Below are positions 1-11,412 of a DNA stretch of 59,249 nucleotides, one piece after another. The translations under genes and the position numbers were made by a program. The stretch is from Balamuthia mandrillaris (lineage: Eukaryota; Discosea; Longamoebia; Balamuthiidae): assembly GCA_031835245.1 (NCBI GenBank), contig JAVKOQ010000320.1, forward strand, positions 1-59,249, given 5' to 3'. The notes below the pieces were generated by a model. The model did no database searches. It was given only the letters and a program-made list of their open reading frames with translations, and was not told the origin of the DNA. Numbering within the stretch: the stretch's first letter is position 1; each line of letters begins with the position of its first letter.

Positions 1-1598
1 AGAGGGTGGCAGCCAAGATATCGGACAATGATCTTAACGCGGTGTATCGTTCAGCAAGCGATGTCATACGGCGTTATCAGCTCGCAGGCAACAATGGTGT
101 GTGGTTATCACCACTCATGCCGATCTACGGTCGCTATTACAACATAATTCATCTTCTTGCACTACCGGTGCATCAGATTGTGTTGATGGTAGAAGACCCC
201 AACACCAAAGTAAAACCACGAGAATGGTCATTTGCTGACACTTTGTTGAAGCTCTCCAATGCAGTTCAACTCTCCAAGACTGAGTATGTGCTTCTTGTTG
301 TTTGTTTGTTTGTTTGTTTGTTTGTTTGTTTGTTTGTTTGTTTGTTTGTTTGTTTGTTTGTTTGTTTGTTTGTTTTCTGACCTACCTACTTACCTACCTA
401 CCTACTACCAACCTACTTACTTCTATGTGTTATGTTGTGTCAGGGCAATGAATCAGATTCAAAACAACAGGGTCTTGAAAGTGGTGCTTGCTGCTGCAGA
501 ACATATTTTCGATGATGCCAAATCAAAGAAAAGCTTACCTCCACGGGAGATGCTACCGTATTTTGTGCTCACAAAACAGGATTTGCCAGCGGCCCATGCG
601 AAATCCTTTACGCTCAATGCTTTTCGACAAGATCTGTCCCTAGTGGAGCATATGTCCATTGATGTTATTTCCCAACTGGCAGCAGAGAACCGGGGCCTCA
701 TTTCGAAAACTGACTTTCGTCTGCTGCACCCCTTGGCTCCAGCCATCCAGAAGCAGTTGGTGTTTTATTATTACATTCCCATGGTGGTCAGCCCTCCTTC
801 AGAAGTTAACACAGAGCAAAGCAAAATCTTTCTGAGGTTTTGTAGACGCAAGGTCCATCATCATCTGTTTGTTTTTTTTTCTGTTTGTTTGTTTGTTTAG
901 TTGGTTATTAGGGTGGGTTGGGAGATTGTTATGTGCGCCTGGTGGAAGGAAAGTGCTAACTTTCATTTTTTTTTTTTTGTTGGTTATCCCTTAATGTACA
1001 TATGGATGGCTACAGGCCCAAAATGAAGGAATCATCCAGGAATTGGGTGATATCGTGGCCAATGGCCTACGCTGCCATGGTAGCATCGTTGAAGGACCAT
1101 GGATCATCAATGGTCTGCAAAATCCGCGGTGGAAGTGGCTAGCGCAATCCATTCGCAAGGGTCATTGGGACGTGCTGCATCAAGCTGCGCTTGGTCTTGA
1201 TCGTGGCAACGAGGTCTTGCCTATGGATCCACCCCAATCTTCACCACTGCCACCACAACAACTGTTGGATGCTACTCCCTCTCAGTCCAGATTTTATGAG
1301 ACGCCCACCGGGATTTGGATCCGTAATCTCATTAATGCTGCAGTGTATAGCATTCTCAAGGAAATGCCCTCCACTGATGAACGGCGCAAGCGAAAAGGAC
1401 GTGTTTTTCAGGGTCCCTTCACCCGTGAAGAACTGTTGTTAGTATATCAACAACTCCCTCTAGGCCTACAGAAACTATTTATGATATTATGTGCTAAAAC
1501 TATCCAGTATGTTGTGCCTACTTCCCTTCTTTCCTTACTTGCTTGCTGCGAGTGAGACTTGTTATCCTTTCCGCTTTAAATTCCCTTTGCTTGTCCAC

Positions 1599-1647
<49 letters not shown>

Positions 1648-2363
1648 TACTCATAGTGATAGCCCAACACACGAGGAAAATACTCGCTTGCCACCATTGA
1701 GCCAAGAATGGTTACATGAGTCGTCTTTGGCAGATGCCCTTATGTCAGCTACTCCCCCAAAGGCAACAACAAGCCGTCATCAAAAGAAAGGACAACAAGA
1801 GAGGATGTCAGAAGAAGAGGAAGAGGAAGATGAAGACGAAGAGCAACAAGAAGAAGAAAAAGAAGAAGAAGAAGAAGAAGAAGAAGAAAAAGAAGAAGCG
1901 ATGATGGAGGAAGATCCAGAGGCCTTCTTACATCCCCCACTGGATCACCAGCAATTAGAGCAAGCGGCCCAAAAGGAAGTGATAGTAGATAAGCAGCATT
2001 CCGCCAAGGAAAAGTTGTTCCTCTACCATATAAAGCTGACCCATTATTGTCCTCCCTTTACGGTGCAAGAAGCCTTGGCAGAGAACACGTTGAACTTTGC
2101 CAGTCTGAAATCCTTGAAAGGCATGCACATTTCTACCAGCATCAACCTTTCTGGACCCTTGGAGGATGTTAGGCAGTTGGTGCTTGCTGTTCGTCGCTGC
2201 TTGGTGAAGGAAGCGCAACAACAAAATACTCTGCTGGAGTTGGATCCTTTGGACAGAAAGGTCTGGAAGACATGCATTCATCATCTGGTTCATTCTCAGC
2301 TGGAGCGAGTGTGGCCGCACATTGCAGTGGAAAAATCCAAAAAACCTGAGCGAAGACGAAGCA

Positions 2364-2399
<36 letters not shown>

Positions 2400-4199
2400 C
2401 CAAAAGCAAGAACAAGAGTACAGCTAGCAGCTCTGCTACAGCTAACATGCCAGCAGGCCAGTTATCCGATGCAGCTGCTATTGTGCATGTCAAAGATTTG
2501 CCTGAGCTGGATGCTATATCACCACTCGCAGCTGATTGGTAAGTCGTTTTTTTATTTGTTTATTTGTTTGTTTGTTTGTTTGTTTGTTTCATAGCAACAA
2601 CTCACCATTTTTTCACTTTTCTTTTTCTCTTTTCCTCTTTATTTCTCTCTTTCTCTTTCTCTCTTTCTCTCTCTCTTTTTCTCTTTCTGTTACTCTCCAG
2701 GGATTTACAATATGTGGATCAATTGGAAGACAAAACGTGGCAGCCCATCCATACAGCCTCTACCAAAGTCGGCACTACAGAAATGAAGAGGGAGAAGCAT
2801 CGTGCCAAATGCCATTCGGTTAGGCACCAAAAAGCCATGGACAAGCTGGCTCAGAAGAGCAGTGAGCTGCAGCAAGATATCTCTGTTGATGCCAGCCCCT
2901 GCATTGACTTGACAGAGTTTTTTGGGCCTGACCTTCGCTCTTTTGCTGCTGTGGACCACCAGAGTAGTAGTTTGAATGATGCAGAGTTTAGTCTTGATGA
3001 TGGCAGTCGTCTGGGTGGTGGTGGTGGTGGTGGTGGTGGTGATGATGATGCAAATGCTACATCAGTTGGTGAGTTTGTAGACAAAATGGACATAGCAGCA
3101 GCAGCAACAGCAGCAATAGCAGCAAAAAGAAAGCAGCAAAAACCAAGCTCAACAAAGCGCCCAAGAGCTATGTCATCCTCTGCTGCCTCTTCTTCTCCTG
3201 CAACAAGCAAGAAGCCACGGAAAGCAGATGATGATCTGCTGCTGAAAGAAAAGAAAAAGAAGCAAAAGCAGAAGCAAAAGCAGAAGCAGAAGCAGAAACA
3301 GAAACAGAAGCAGAAGCAGAAGCAACAGCAGAAAAAGAAGAAAAAGAAGACCGCCACCGAGTCGGAGGAGTCAGAGGCGGCAGATAAGTCAGAGGAGTCA
3401 GAGCAGGAAGAGGAAAAATCCAAGAAGAAAAAGAAGCCTACAGCTTCTACCAAGTCTACTGCTCCTAGTATTAGCAGCAGCAGTAGCAATAGCAGCTCCT
3501 CAGAGAATGATGATGCTGATGCTGATGCTGATGCTGATGATGATGATGACGATGAGATTGCCAGTCTCATGAGTGTTGATATCACTCCTGCAACAGGTAA
3601 GAGGTGCTCATGTTTGGTGGTTACAACAACCACAACATCCACTACTCCTACTCGTTTTTTTTTTCTTTTTTTCTTTTTGTTATTACTTGCTTATATCCGT
3701 CCTTTCTTTGCACAATAACAACACACAAATGCATCGCATCTCACTTGCATGCATGCATGCATACAGATACACCACGTGGTGGTGGTGGTGGAAATAGCAA
3801 AAGCAAGACAAATATGCCCAAGACAGCTCCATCAACAGTTGCAGTGGATGAAGAGAGTGATGATTCCATTCTGATCGACGTGTTGGGATGTATGTATTAT
3901 ATTTCATTTTGTCTGTTGGTTGGAGTTTGTTTGTTGGATTGTTTGTCCTTTTCCTCTTTGTGTTTTTTTCATTTTGGCTGTTTTGGTTGCAATTCTATCC
4001 TTATGCAGTAGCGCTCCATCGGAGCGGCAGCTTTTTAACTCCAGTTTTGTGTTTTTATTATTCATTGTTTTTTGATTGTCTTTTGGTGTTGATTGTTTAG
4101 CGCTCCATCGGAGCGCTATCTTTTTGGTGTTTGTTTGCAGTGTTATGCCTTTGTGATTTCTCATTCCATTACTTACTGATTGTGGTTGTTGTTGTCTTA

Positions 4200-4237
<38 letters not shown>

Positions 4238-4639
4238 TAGTATCAAAGCAAACTGCTAGTGACCCGGATAAACAAGCAGCAGCAACAGCAGAAGAAGAAG
4301 AAGAAGAAGAAGAAGAAGAAGAAGAAAAAGAAAAAGAAAAAGAAAAAGAAAAAGAAAAAGAAGAGGAACAGAGAAGCAAAGATGCTAGCAGAGACAAGGA
4401 AGAAGAAGAAGAAAAAGAAGAAGAGGAGGAAGCAGAAGAAGAAGTAGAAGAAGAAGAAGAAGCAAAAGCTGGAGAAAAAGAAGCAGAAAAACAGAAAGGA
4501 GAGGAAAACACAAGTGCATCCAAGAGCCTTAGCAACAAATCTACGCGCAAGGCTGCAGCTGCTGCCCAAAAGGCTATTGCTACTGCTGCGGCCAAATCAT
4601 CTTTGCAAAGTGCTGCTGCTGCTGTGGCTACGTCATCTA

Positions 4640-4672
<33 letters not shown>

Positions 4673-5149
4673 AAGGAGCCACAACTCGTTCACAACGCCG
4701 TAACACAGGCAGGTGATCTCTTTCTCTTTTTATATTTGTTGGTTAGTTGAGTGATAGCTTGAGTTGGTTGGTTGGTTGGTTGGTTGGTTGATGGTAATAA
4801 TATTGGTTAAACAATGGATAGATAGATGAATAGTAAAGTAATAATGGTGGTGATGGTAATAATGGTTAAGAGTGCTGAGTGAGAGTAAGTGAGTAATAGT
4901 AGTGATTGTTGTTGTAAATACTAGATAGGCAACAAAAAAAGACAACTGAGTATGAAAAGGCAATTATAAAAATGAAAAAGGAAAAAAAAGAGAAAGAAAG
5001 AAAATGATTTTAGGAAAGAAAAGGAAAAACAAAACGAGTAACCACATAGTTCTCATTTAGTTTTATCATCTCTTTATTCATTCATCCTCAATTACTAACT
5101 TCTCGTTTCTTTTGTTTCACAATTTGTTGTTTGTGTTTGTGTCTACTTT

Positions 5150-5181
<32 letters not shown>

Positions 5182-6940
5182 TTAACAAACAGAAGATAAT
5201 CTATCTATTCCTGCTGCCTTTGACCAACCTCCACCAATAAACAACAATAACAACAACAACAACAACAACAAAGAAGTAGCAGTAGCAAAAACAATAGTAG
5301 CAACAGCAGCAAAAGAAGAGGATGATGAAATAACGATTGTCTCAATATCATCATCATCATCATCCTTATCCACAACATCTCTCTATCATCACTTGCCTCC
5401 CTATCAGGCTCTGGACTCTCGCTCTTTCATTTGCAAGCAGTTTTTGGATCATTATTGGTTAAAAACACCACCATCAGCTACCACCCTTGATTCTGCTCCA
5501 GTTATTGCTACTGTTGATAACCCTGCAGAACTCTGTTCACCTCCTTTTTCTGCATCACCCTTTTCATCTACCACCGCCACCACCACCACCACCACCGCCA
5601 CTATTACCACCACAGCATCAACAACCCAATCACAACCATGACAACAACAACCAAAAAGGATGATTTCTTCTTCTGGTTCTTCTTCTTCATTTGCTTCTTC
5701 TTTTTCTTCTTCTTCTTCTTCTTCTTCTTCTTCTTCTTCAACAAATTCAGAGTCCTTTGTCTTTGAGAACAATGAAGATGTTATGGATAGCGGTAGCAAT
5801 TGTAATTTATTGTCATTATCATCATCCTCATTAGACAGAAGAGGAGGAGGAGCAGAAACAGATATAGATGCAACAAGCAAAACAACAGCCACACCAATGT
5901 TGATAGATTTGTTGTTATTGACCAATGACAAAGAAGAAGAAGAAGAAGAAGAAGATAAAGAAAAACACAAAGAAGAAAAACAAGAAAAGAAGAAAAGAGA
6001 TAACCAACATATTGGAGCTAGAACAGCAAATGATAATAATGATGATACCACACATGGCAGCAGTAGTCGTAACGGTGGTGATGGTGCCGGCAGACGTCTT
6101 TCTCGTGCTATCACATTGATGAACCATTTGTCAGAAGAGCGCTGGACAGAGTTGACAGCAGTGATGAGTCGATGGAGCCCTTCGACCCAACGTAAACATG
6201 CTTGGACTTTGGCCATCTGGAAAGCGCATTGTGCACATCATCAATGTTTGCCAGCTCTTCCTTTGAATCTCCAACGCCATAACGTAGGAGCCTTTGTTCA
6301 ATGGTTGATTTTGGATGTGGGGTATGCCTTGAGCTCTGTGCGTGATGTCATGATTGCCAGTCTTTATCGTTTGCATGATGAAAGTATCCAACAACAGCTT
6401 GATACCCTTGCTGCCTCCTCCTCCTCCTCCTCCTCCTCCTCCTCCTCTTCCTCTGTTTCTTCCATCTCTTCATCCCCAGCATCATCACCTACTTCTATTA
6501 TCACCACAACCAGCAGGAATGCTTCTCCTCTATCCAAAACCCTTCTTGGTGATGGTGTCACTAGAGCAGCAGCAGCAGCAGCAGCAGTAGCAACAGGACG
6601 CACGACAGCAATGATGGCAACAGATCATGCCTACTTGTTGTTGCTAAAGAACCAAATGGATGCCATCAAAGATCAAGTCAAACAGGCCATTCGGCATTGC
6701 AAAAGAGCCAAACCCTCCTGTTCTAGCAAACAATTGTGCAAAGATGCTTGTTTGCTGGATGACGTCTTGCATATCATCGCATCCACTCCAGATGGACTGG
6801 TGAGCAAAGCTGGTGAAGCCAGTTGTTGGTTACACAGTGTTTGTACTGGTGCCAGAGCCATTACAGCAGCAAACATTCGTTTGGGTGATATTGTGGCCTT
6901 TCGACCTAAACTTTCATCCTCCTTTTCCAACAACAACAAT

Positions 6941-6974
<34 letters not shown>

Positions 6975-7810
6975 GCCGCAGCAGCAGCAGCAGCAACATC
7001 AGCTGTCACCACCAAGAGGATGCCTTTTCTCCTCCTCTTTATTTCCTTTCTTTGCGCCAACAAGTCACCAAAGGAATACCAAATCATTGGAATCATGTCG
7101 TTACTTTTGAAGGTTATTTAACACCACCACCACCACCACCACCACCAGGAGGAGGAATATCTTCATCATCACCATCCCCGTTATCCTCATTGCCACTTAG
7201 CACCACTACTACCACCTCTACCATCACGACCGCTGCTGCATCAACAACATCAACCGCTGGAGTTTGTCTTGGAGATTTTATTTACTGGCTAAACAAGCAT
7301 CTGCTGTGCAAGCATGGTTTGGATTTGCGAGAGTTTCACAACTGGTGCTTGACAGACAAACAAAAACAAACATCATTATGGGGATGGTCACGCGATACTT
7401 TGAATGCCAAGCTGCAAGACTGCGCTGTTCAGGCTGGTTATCCTGAAGGGTTATTCTCCTTTCACTCCTTACGTGCTGGCTTCCTTTGCACTGCCTTGAT
7501 CTTGGAGGGACTGCAGGAAGGGCATAGTCAGAACAATGTACTGGATACCACTGCCCTTATTGCAGGTTGGGTACCTCGTGGTAGATCTCAGCAAGTCTAC
7601 GTCAAGGATACATTAAAACGTGCTATTGTGGCCAATCGCTTGGTTAGCAATGTTACCACCCTTCATCCTTCATCTTCTTTTTCTTCTTCTTCTTCTTCTT
7701 TTTCTTCTTCTTCTTCTGCTGCTGCTGCTGATCATCATTCTCCGAGGCCTCGACATTGTGGTTTGTTATTCATCTGATTTTTTGTTTTTCTTTTGTTTTT
7801 TCTTTGGCTA

Positions 7811-7849
<39 letters not shown>

Positions 7850-9338
7850 TCTATAAACCACCTGTGCTTACTTTTTCTCTTTGTGGTTTTTTTTTATCCT
7901 CACTCCCTTGCAGTGATTGCTCCAGAGCTAGTTACCAAAGAAGCATTTCACAATCTATCCCCAGAGGCTTTACAACAATCCAAGTGGTCTGCAGATACCA
8001 ACTATCAGAGTTTTATCCATGCTGTTCGCCAACGGTTTGTTTGTTTGTTTGTTTGTTTGTTTGTTTTTTTTTTTGTTGGCCTTTGCTTGTTGTTGTTTGT
8101 TTGTTGGTTTGTTTGTTTGCTGGTTTGTTTTGTTTGGATGGTATCTACCACTATCTATCAATCTATTCAGTCATGGCTTGTTTGTTTGTTTGCTTGTTTG
8201 CTTGCATTCAAAAATGCACCTTTAGACTCAGCGCTCAGCTTGAACACAGAGGTTTATTGTAACAGCAACAACATTCATGGTCTAAACAATAATTGTTTTG
8301 ATGGATTGGTGTTGGTCTATTTGTTCTTCTTTTAACATTGCATCATTTATTCACACTTTGTTTTTTTGTCTCTTTTTCTTTCTTTCTTTCTCATTCTTTC
8401 TTTTTCTCTTTTTCTCTTTTTCTTTCTTTTTCTTTCTTTTACACTGCTTCTTTAGTTTCATGAAACGAACAGATTTACCAACCAAAGATCAACAAATACG
8501 ATTTTATCGCTCCTTGTGGCTTGAATGTTGTACTGCTTGGGTAGACAATCATTCAGATGAGTTTGACAAGGATGTGTTAGCTGAAGCTGCAGCAACTTAT
8601 GAGGCCAAAAACAAATCTCCTCTTCATTGGCCCAATATTCATCATCAGCTTTGCCGTCAACATATCTCTGGCATTCTACAAGGTTTTTTCAGTGGCTTGA
8701 ATGAGCTGGTGGATGAGTTTGTAGCTCCTGTACTTCCCAAGTTGGTCAACGGATCACCCATTCACAAAGCATTCCTCACCTCTCGTCGTCAAGAGCAGCC
8801 ATTCTTACCTACTTCTCCTAATGACGTTCTGAAAAAAAACGATGATGATGATGATGATGATGAAAGGAATCATAACTCAAAAGAAAAAACACCACCACGA
8901 CAACGAGTTCGCAGAGCACTTCAGCAGCAACAACAAATGTTATCCAATCGACTCAAATATCAGAAGAATGGTCATCGACAACGGATTGCTTGGCAGACAC
9001 CAGAAATCCGTAGACTTGTCACTTGGCGCTTGCGTGATGGATGGTCTTGGTTGGAGATTGCCAAACACTTGCCTACCCAACGCCGAACCAACAATGATTG
9101 CTATGACAAATGGCGCAATCTCCTCACAGAATTCTTCAACAATCTCGATGCTTTAAAAGACAAATACTTGGTGGCCCATGATGAGGACTTTGACACACCG
9201 GATGACAACCATGCTTCCCTCCCATCATCTCCTACTTCTACTACTACCACTACAGTCATATCCATCTTGGATGAAGAGGAAGAAACAAAGAAGAATGATG
9301 ATGATGATGATGATGATATTATGATTATATCCAGTTAG
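1..9338 (+). CDS. giant intron-rich protein with tyrosine recombinase and Myb-like domains (5' partial)
   Basis: The gene runs in from the left edge and ends at TAG 9336-9338. Exons joined by frame and GT..AG: to ~278; ~449-851; ~1017-1508; ~1652-2539; ~2701-3597; ~3767-3894; ~4241-4704; ~5194-5462; ~5660-7750; 7918-8034; 8456-9338. No family was recognised in the first half (e.g. GPWIINGLQNPRWKWLAQ). The middle is acidic or Lys/Gln/Ser/Asn-rich low complexity, and poly-Ser, poly-Asn, poly-Ala and poly-Pro loops interrupt the recombinase domain. The second half holds a tyrosine-recombinase core and, near the C-terminus, a Myb/SANT-like helix domain. Together these suggest a nuclear DNA-binding protein, possibly a domesticated Crypton-like recombinase. 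The link between the exons before 4710 and after 5190 uses a donor at ~4704 inside CGCCGTAACA and is the weakest join, so two adjacent genes remain possible. I saw no in-frame break in the recombinase exon. Confidence 0.55.
4009..4117. repeat. two hairpin-forming repeats in one intron
   Basis: The motif GCGCTCC-ATC-GGAGCG occurs at 4011-4026 and again at 4100-4116, each preceded by TAG or TTTAG and followed within a few bases by a T run. Each copy can fold as a 6-8 bp GC stem with a 3-nt loop. Both lie in an otherwise AT-rich intron between ~3895 and 4240 of the recombinase gene. Function is unknown. Confidence 0.6.
4705..5193 (+). other. long AT-rich intron
   Basis: This stretch between two exons of the recombinase gene has GGTT and GCTT short tandem repeats (~4766-4790, ~5152-5180) and A-rich purine tracts (4930-5030). 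It ends in a pyrimidine/TTG-rich zone and an AACAG acceptor. I see no gene in it. Confidence 0.4.
6130..7650 (+). other. tyrosine recombinase domain (core-binding plus catalytic)
   Basis: The core-binding part contains STQRKHAWTLAIWKAHC (from ~6182), like the SAM-like N-terminal domain of phage-type integrases. Catalytic residues align in order: Arg I in TGARAITAANIRLGDI (AGA 6854-6856), matching the family TGxR..E...L..DI block; the beta-hairpin Lys in QVTKGIP (AAA 7070-7072); H-x-x-R in FHSLRAGF (CAC 7463-7465, CGT 7472-7474); a Trp in IAGW (7568-7570) at the second His/Trp position; and the nucleophile Tyr in SQQVYV (TAC 7598-7600). Family members cut and rejoin DNA through a 3'-phosphotyrosine. 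Long Ser, Asn and Pro runs sit at presumed surface loops between the motifs. Whether it is active is unknown. Crypton-type transposases and related domesticated genes are the closest eukaryotic parallel I can name. Confidence 0.72.
8980..9150 (+). other. Myb/SANT-like DNA-binding domain
   Basis: The encoded segment RIAWQTPEIRRLVTWRLRDG, followed by SWLEIAKHLPTQRRTNNDC and YDKWRNLLTEFF, has the spaced tryptophans and three-helix pattern of Myb/SANT or MADF-like domains: a Trp-containing first helix, a W..IA..L second helix and a YDKWRNL recognition helix. It sits downstream of the recombinase domain in the last exon. It would give the protein a DNA-binding module separate from the recombinase core. 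The family assignment is by pattern only. Confidence 0.5.
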
Positions 9339-9342
9339 ATTA

Positions 9343-9478
9343 TATATATTCCTATGAGAAAATTGAAAAAATTGCTACTTTGCCCCACTTTATCCGTTGG
9401 ACTTATAGACTTAGAGTTTTATAGAATGGACCATGGGGAGTTGAATGCTGTAGGTTCTGAGTACCCGCCCCTAACCCT
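9343..9478 (+). repeat. left copy of a ~135-bp direct repeat
   Basis: It begins at TATATATTCCTATGAG, a few bases after the stop codon of the recombinase gene, and ends just before the left inverted repeat of the transposon. It is nearly identical to 11260-11396 in the same orientation. The main differences are a small A/T-run change near the start (9357-9372) and a few bases at the end. Confidence 0.9.
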
Positions 9479-9482
9479 ACTA

Positions 9483-11253
9483 GAAAATGGGCATGATTGG
9501 GTGGGTAACGTCTGGCTGGATTGTTTTCGTGGAGAATAAAATCATTTCCTGGATAAGGCTATCCTCAAATTGAAAATAACTCCCTGCAAGGAGAACTTCA
9601 TAGCTGGCAAGAAAAAGATAAAAAACTAGAGAGAATGTAGTTGGTTTTTGCCCAAAAAAAGGTGTATATAGAAGAATGTGGATTAAAGAGTTAAAAAAAA
9701 TATTCATTGTTTTTTGAAGTTTTGAAGTGAAACAAACATAACACAAGTTTAAAAGTCCTCATACTGCTCATATCTGCGCTTTCTTGTATTTTCTAAATAT
9801 CTTCTTTTTGCTTCTTTTCTTTTATTTTCTCTCTCAATCGTGTTTTCTTTTCTTTCTCGCATTTGAGCATGATAATATTGGCGCTCATCAACTGCTAACG
9901 GGTGGGCAGAAAGTAGATGCTCATTGGTAAGAAGGATGAGAAGATCAATGTCAGCATCAAACTTGTTGTGGTCATAGGGATAGGGCTTGCATAGAAAGGC
10001 CCAAAGCTTGTACATTCGTCCAAAAAAGCATTCTATAGGCACCCGAAGCTTTGCTAGCTCTCTGTTTTGAAAACGTTCTGCTGCTGTCCTCACCTGAGAT
10101 TGTTTTTTGATAGTTATTCTTTGAAAACCAGGAGTATCTTGAGCTGGGCCAACATAACCTTTGTCAAACAATGCACTCCAGCTTGTTTCATTACCATCAA
10201 CACGGTGGATCATGGCAGTCTCTTGGGCACTTTTGGTAAGGTATGGGATGTAGGCCAAGTAGTGCTCTTTGAGAATGGAGTAGTCATGTCGGGCTCCAGG
10301 TGCTCCAGGAAAGGAGAACAGAGCAAAGTGAGGAGGAGAGGCCATCACCGCAACTTCCTTCTTCAATGCATAGATTCTGTTCTTTTCATCAAAGTAGTGT
10401 TTGCCTTCCTCAAACCGAGAGTTGTTTGGACAAAAGACTTCCACACTGGTAGAGTCAACGAGGAGGGCAATGTGAGCATATTGGGAGAGCGTTTCATCCT
10501 TGTCCATCAAAGGGATTGGTCGGCGACGATTGCCTTGCCACCGTCTGTCCTCAAGCACCTCCAAAAGGATGGGCCGGATCCTGTTTATCGCAGCTTCCAC
10601 AGTGGTTTGTTTTAGTCAAAAGCGTCCTGCCAGGTCATCAAAAGTGCAGGCCAGGCGATAGACAAGGAGGAGCAGCAAGATATGGTCCAACCAAGAAAGT
10701 TTAGGAGTCCTTCCACGGGTTCGATGACGCAACACATAAGGTTTGCTCTCCCTTGAAAGGTCCAAAACTACCCTCTTGGAGAGTGGCAAAAAGATATCCC
10801 AAGAGTCGCTTTCCGTTATGGCTCGGTAGACTCTTCCGTCTTGAAAGAGACGTTGGAACTCTTCTTCGTCATCATCATCATCTGTTTCCTCTCCCATCTC
10901 TCGCTCTGCCCTGTCTGAGGTTCAAGCTTCCTCTTGTTGCCGTTGAACCGCAAGCTCCTCCAAACAGCAAACATGAGTACATTGTCTTCTTCCAGTAGCC
11001 ATGTTGATACACACATGTTTTGTCTCTTCGCTTTGTTTGTTCACTGCGGAAAACAGGCGTAACAGTGAACAACCGCAAAGCAGTTACGTTTGCCACCGGA
11101 AATATTACGGATTATCTTATTTGGCTCCATAGAAAAAGTAAATCACATTTGACGTCATCATCCCATTCGGAGGATTAAGGAAACCTGGATATGATTTTAT
11201 TCTCCACGAAAACAATCCAGCCACACGTTACCCACCCAATCATGCCCATTTTC
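9483..11253 (-). mobile_element. PIF/Harbinger-type DNA transposon with 63-bp inverted ends
   Basis: The left end (9483-9545) starts GAAAATGGGCATGATTGGG. The right end (11191-11253) is its reverse complement over 63 bp with one mismatch (C/G at ~9512). One transposase gene is read from the minus strand. A 3-bp ACT can be found beside both ends (9479-9481 and 11254-11256), but on the left one extra base separates it from the inverted repeat, so the target duplication is not certain. The near-identical ends and a transposase frame with a single stop point to recent activity. Family assignment (ISL2EU/IS4EU-like or classic Harbinger) rests on the transposase. Confidence 0.88.
9749..10897 (-). 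pseudogene. DDE transposase (DDE_Tnp_4/Harbinger-like) with one in-frame TGA
   Basis: The frame opens at ATG 10897 with an acidic stretch. Next comes a helix-turn-helix region (LSWLDHILLLLLVYRLACTF, DDLAGRF) typical of the HTH that precedes DDE_Tnp_4 domains. A TGA at 10616-10618 follows directly, after which the same frame runs on to 9749. Catalytic motifs are present: first Asp in LLVDSTSVEV, second Asp in GARHDYSIL, the DKGYVG block, and Glu in VPIECFFGRMYKLW. The C-terminus is basic and coiled. Family enzymes cut the element ends and reinsert it. The TGA could be a true inactivating stop, be spliced out, or be an assembly error; apart from it the protein looks complete. Confidence 0.85.
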
Positions 11254-11259
11254 ACTCAT

Positions 11260-11396
11260 TATATATTCCTATGAGAATTTTGAAAATTTTGCTACTTTGC
11301 CCCACTTTATCCGTTGGACTTATAGACTTAGAGTTTTATAGAATGGACCATGGGGAGTTGAATGCTGTAGGTTCTGAGTACCCGCCCCCTCACCCT
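11260..11396 (+). repeat. right copy of a ~135-bp direct repeat
   Basis: This is a same-orientation copy of 9343-9478 that begins a few bases outside the right inverted repeat of the transposon. The two copies bracket the element. They are far longer than any target duplication known for this superfamily, so a segmental duplication or repair event is more likely. Confidence 0.9.
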
Positions 11397-11412
11397 CGAC
11401 CTCAAAGGAACA

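Noticed and set aside
4009-4117. Hairpin plus T-run as intrinsic terminators
   Set aside because: Rho-independent termination is a bacterial mechanism, and these lie inside an intron of a nuclear gene.
5452-6216. Minus-strand ORF opposite the recombinase gene
   Set aside because: It is an antisense shadow of Ser/Asn repeat codons; its Glu and Leu runs come from trinucleotide repeats.
1-9338. Whole region as an intact Crypton-type transposon
   Set aside because: No terminal structures or flanking duplications were found around the gene, and its many introns and length are unlike a compact element. Domestication is preferred.
9343-11396. The ~135-bp repeats as LTRs of a retroelement
   Set aside because: They lack TG..CA ends, primer-binding and polypurine sites, and the enclosed gene is a DDE DNA transposase with its own inverted ends.
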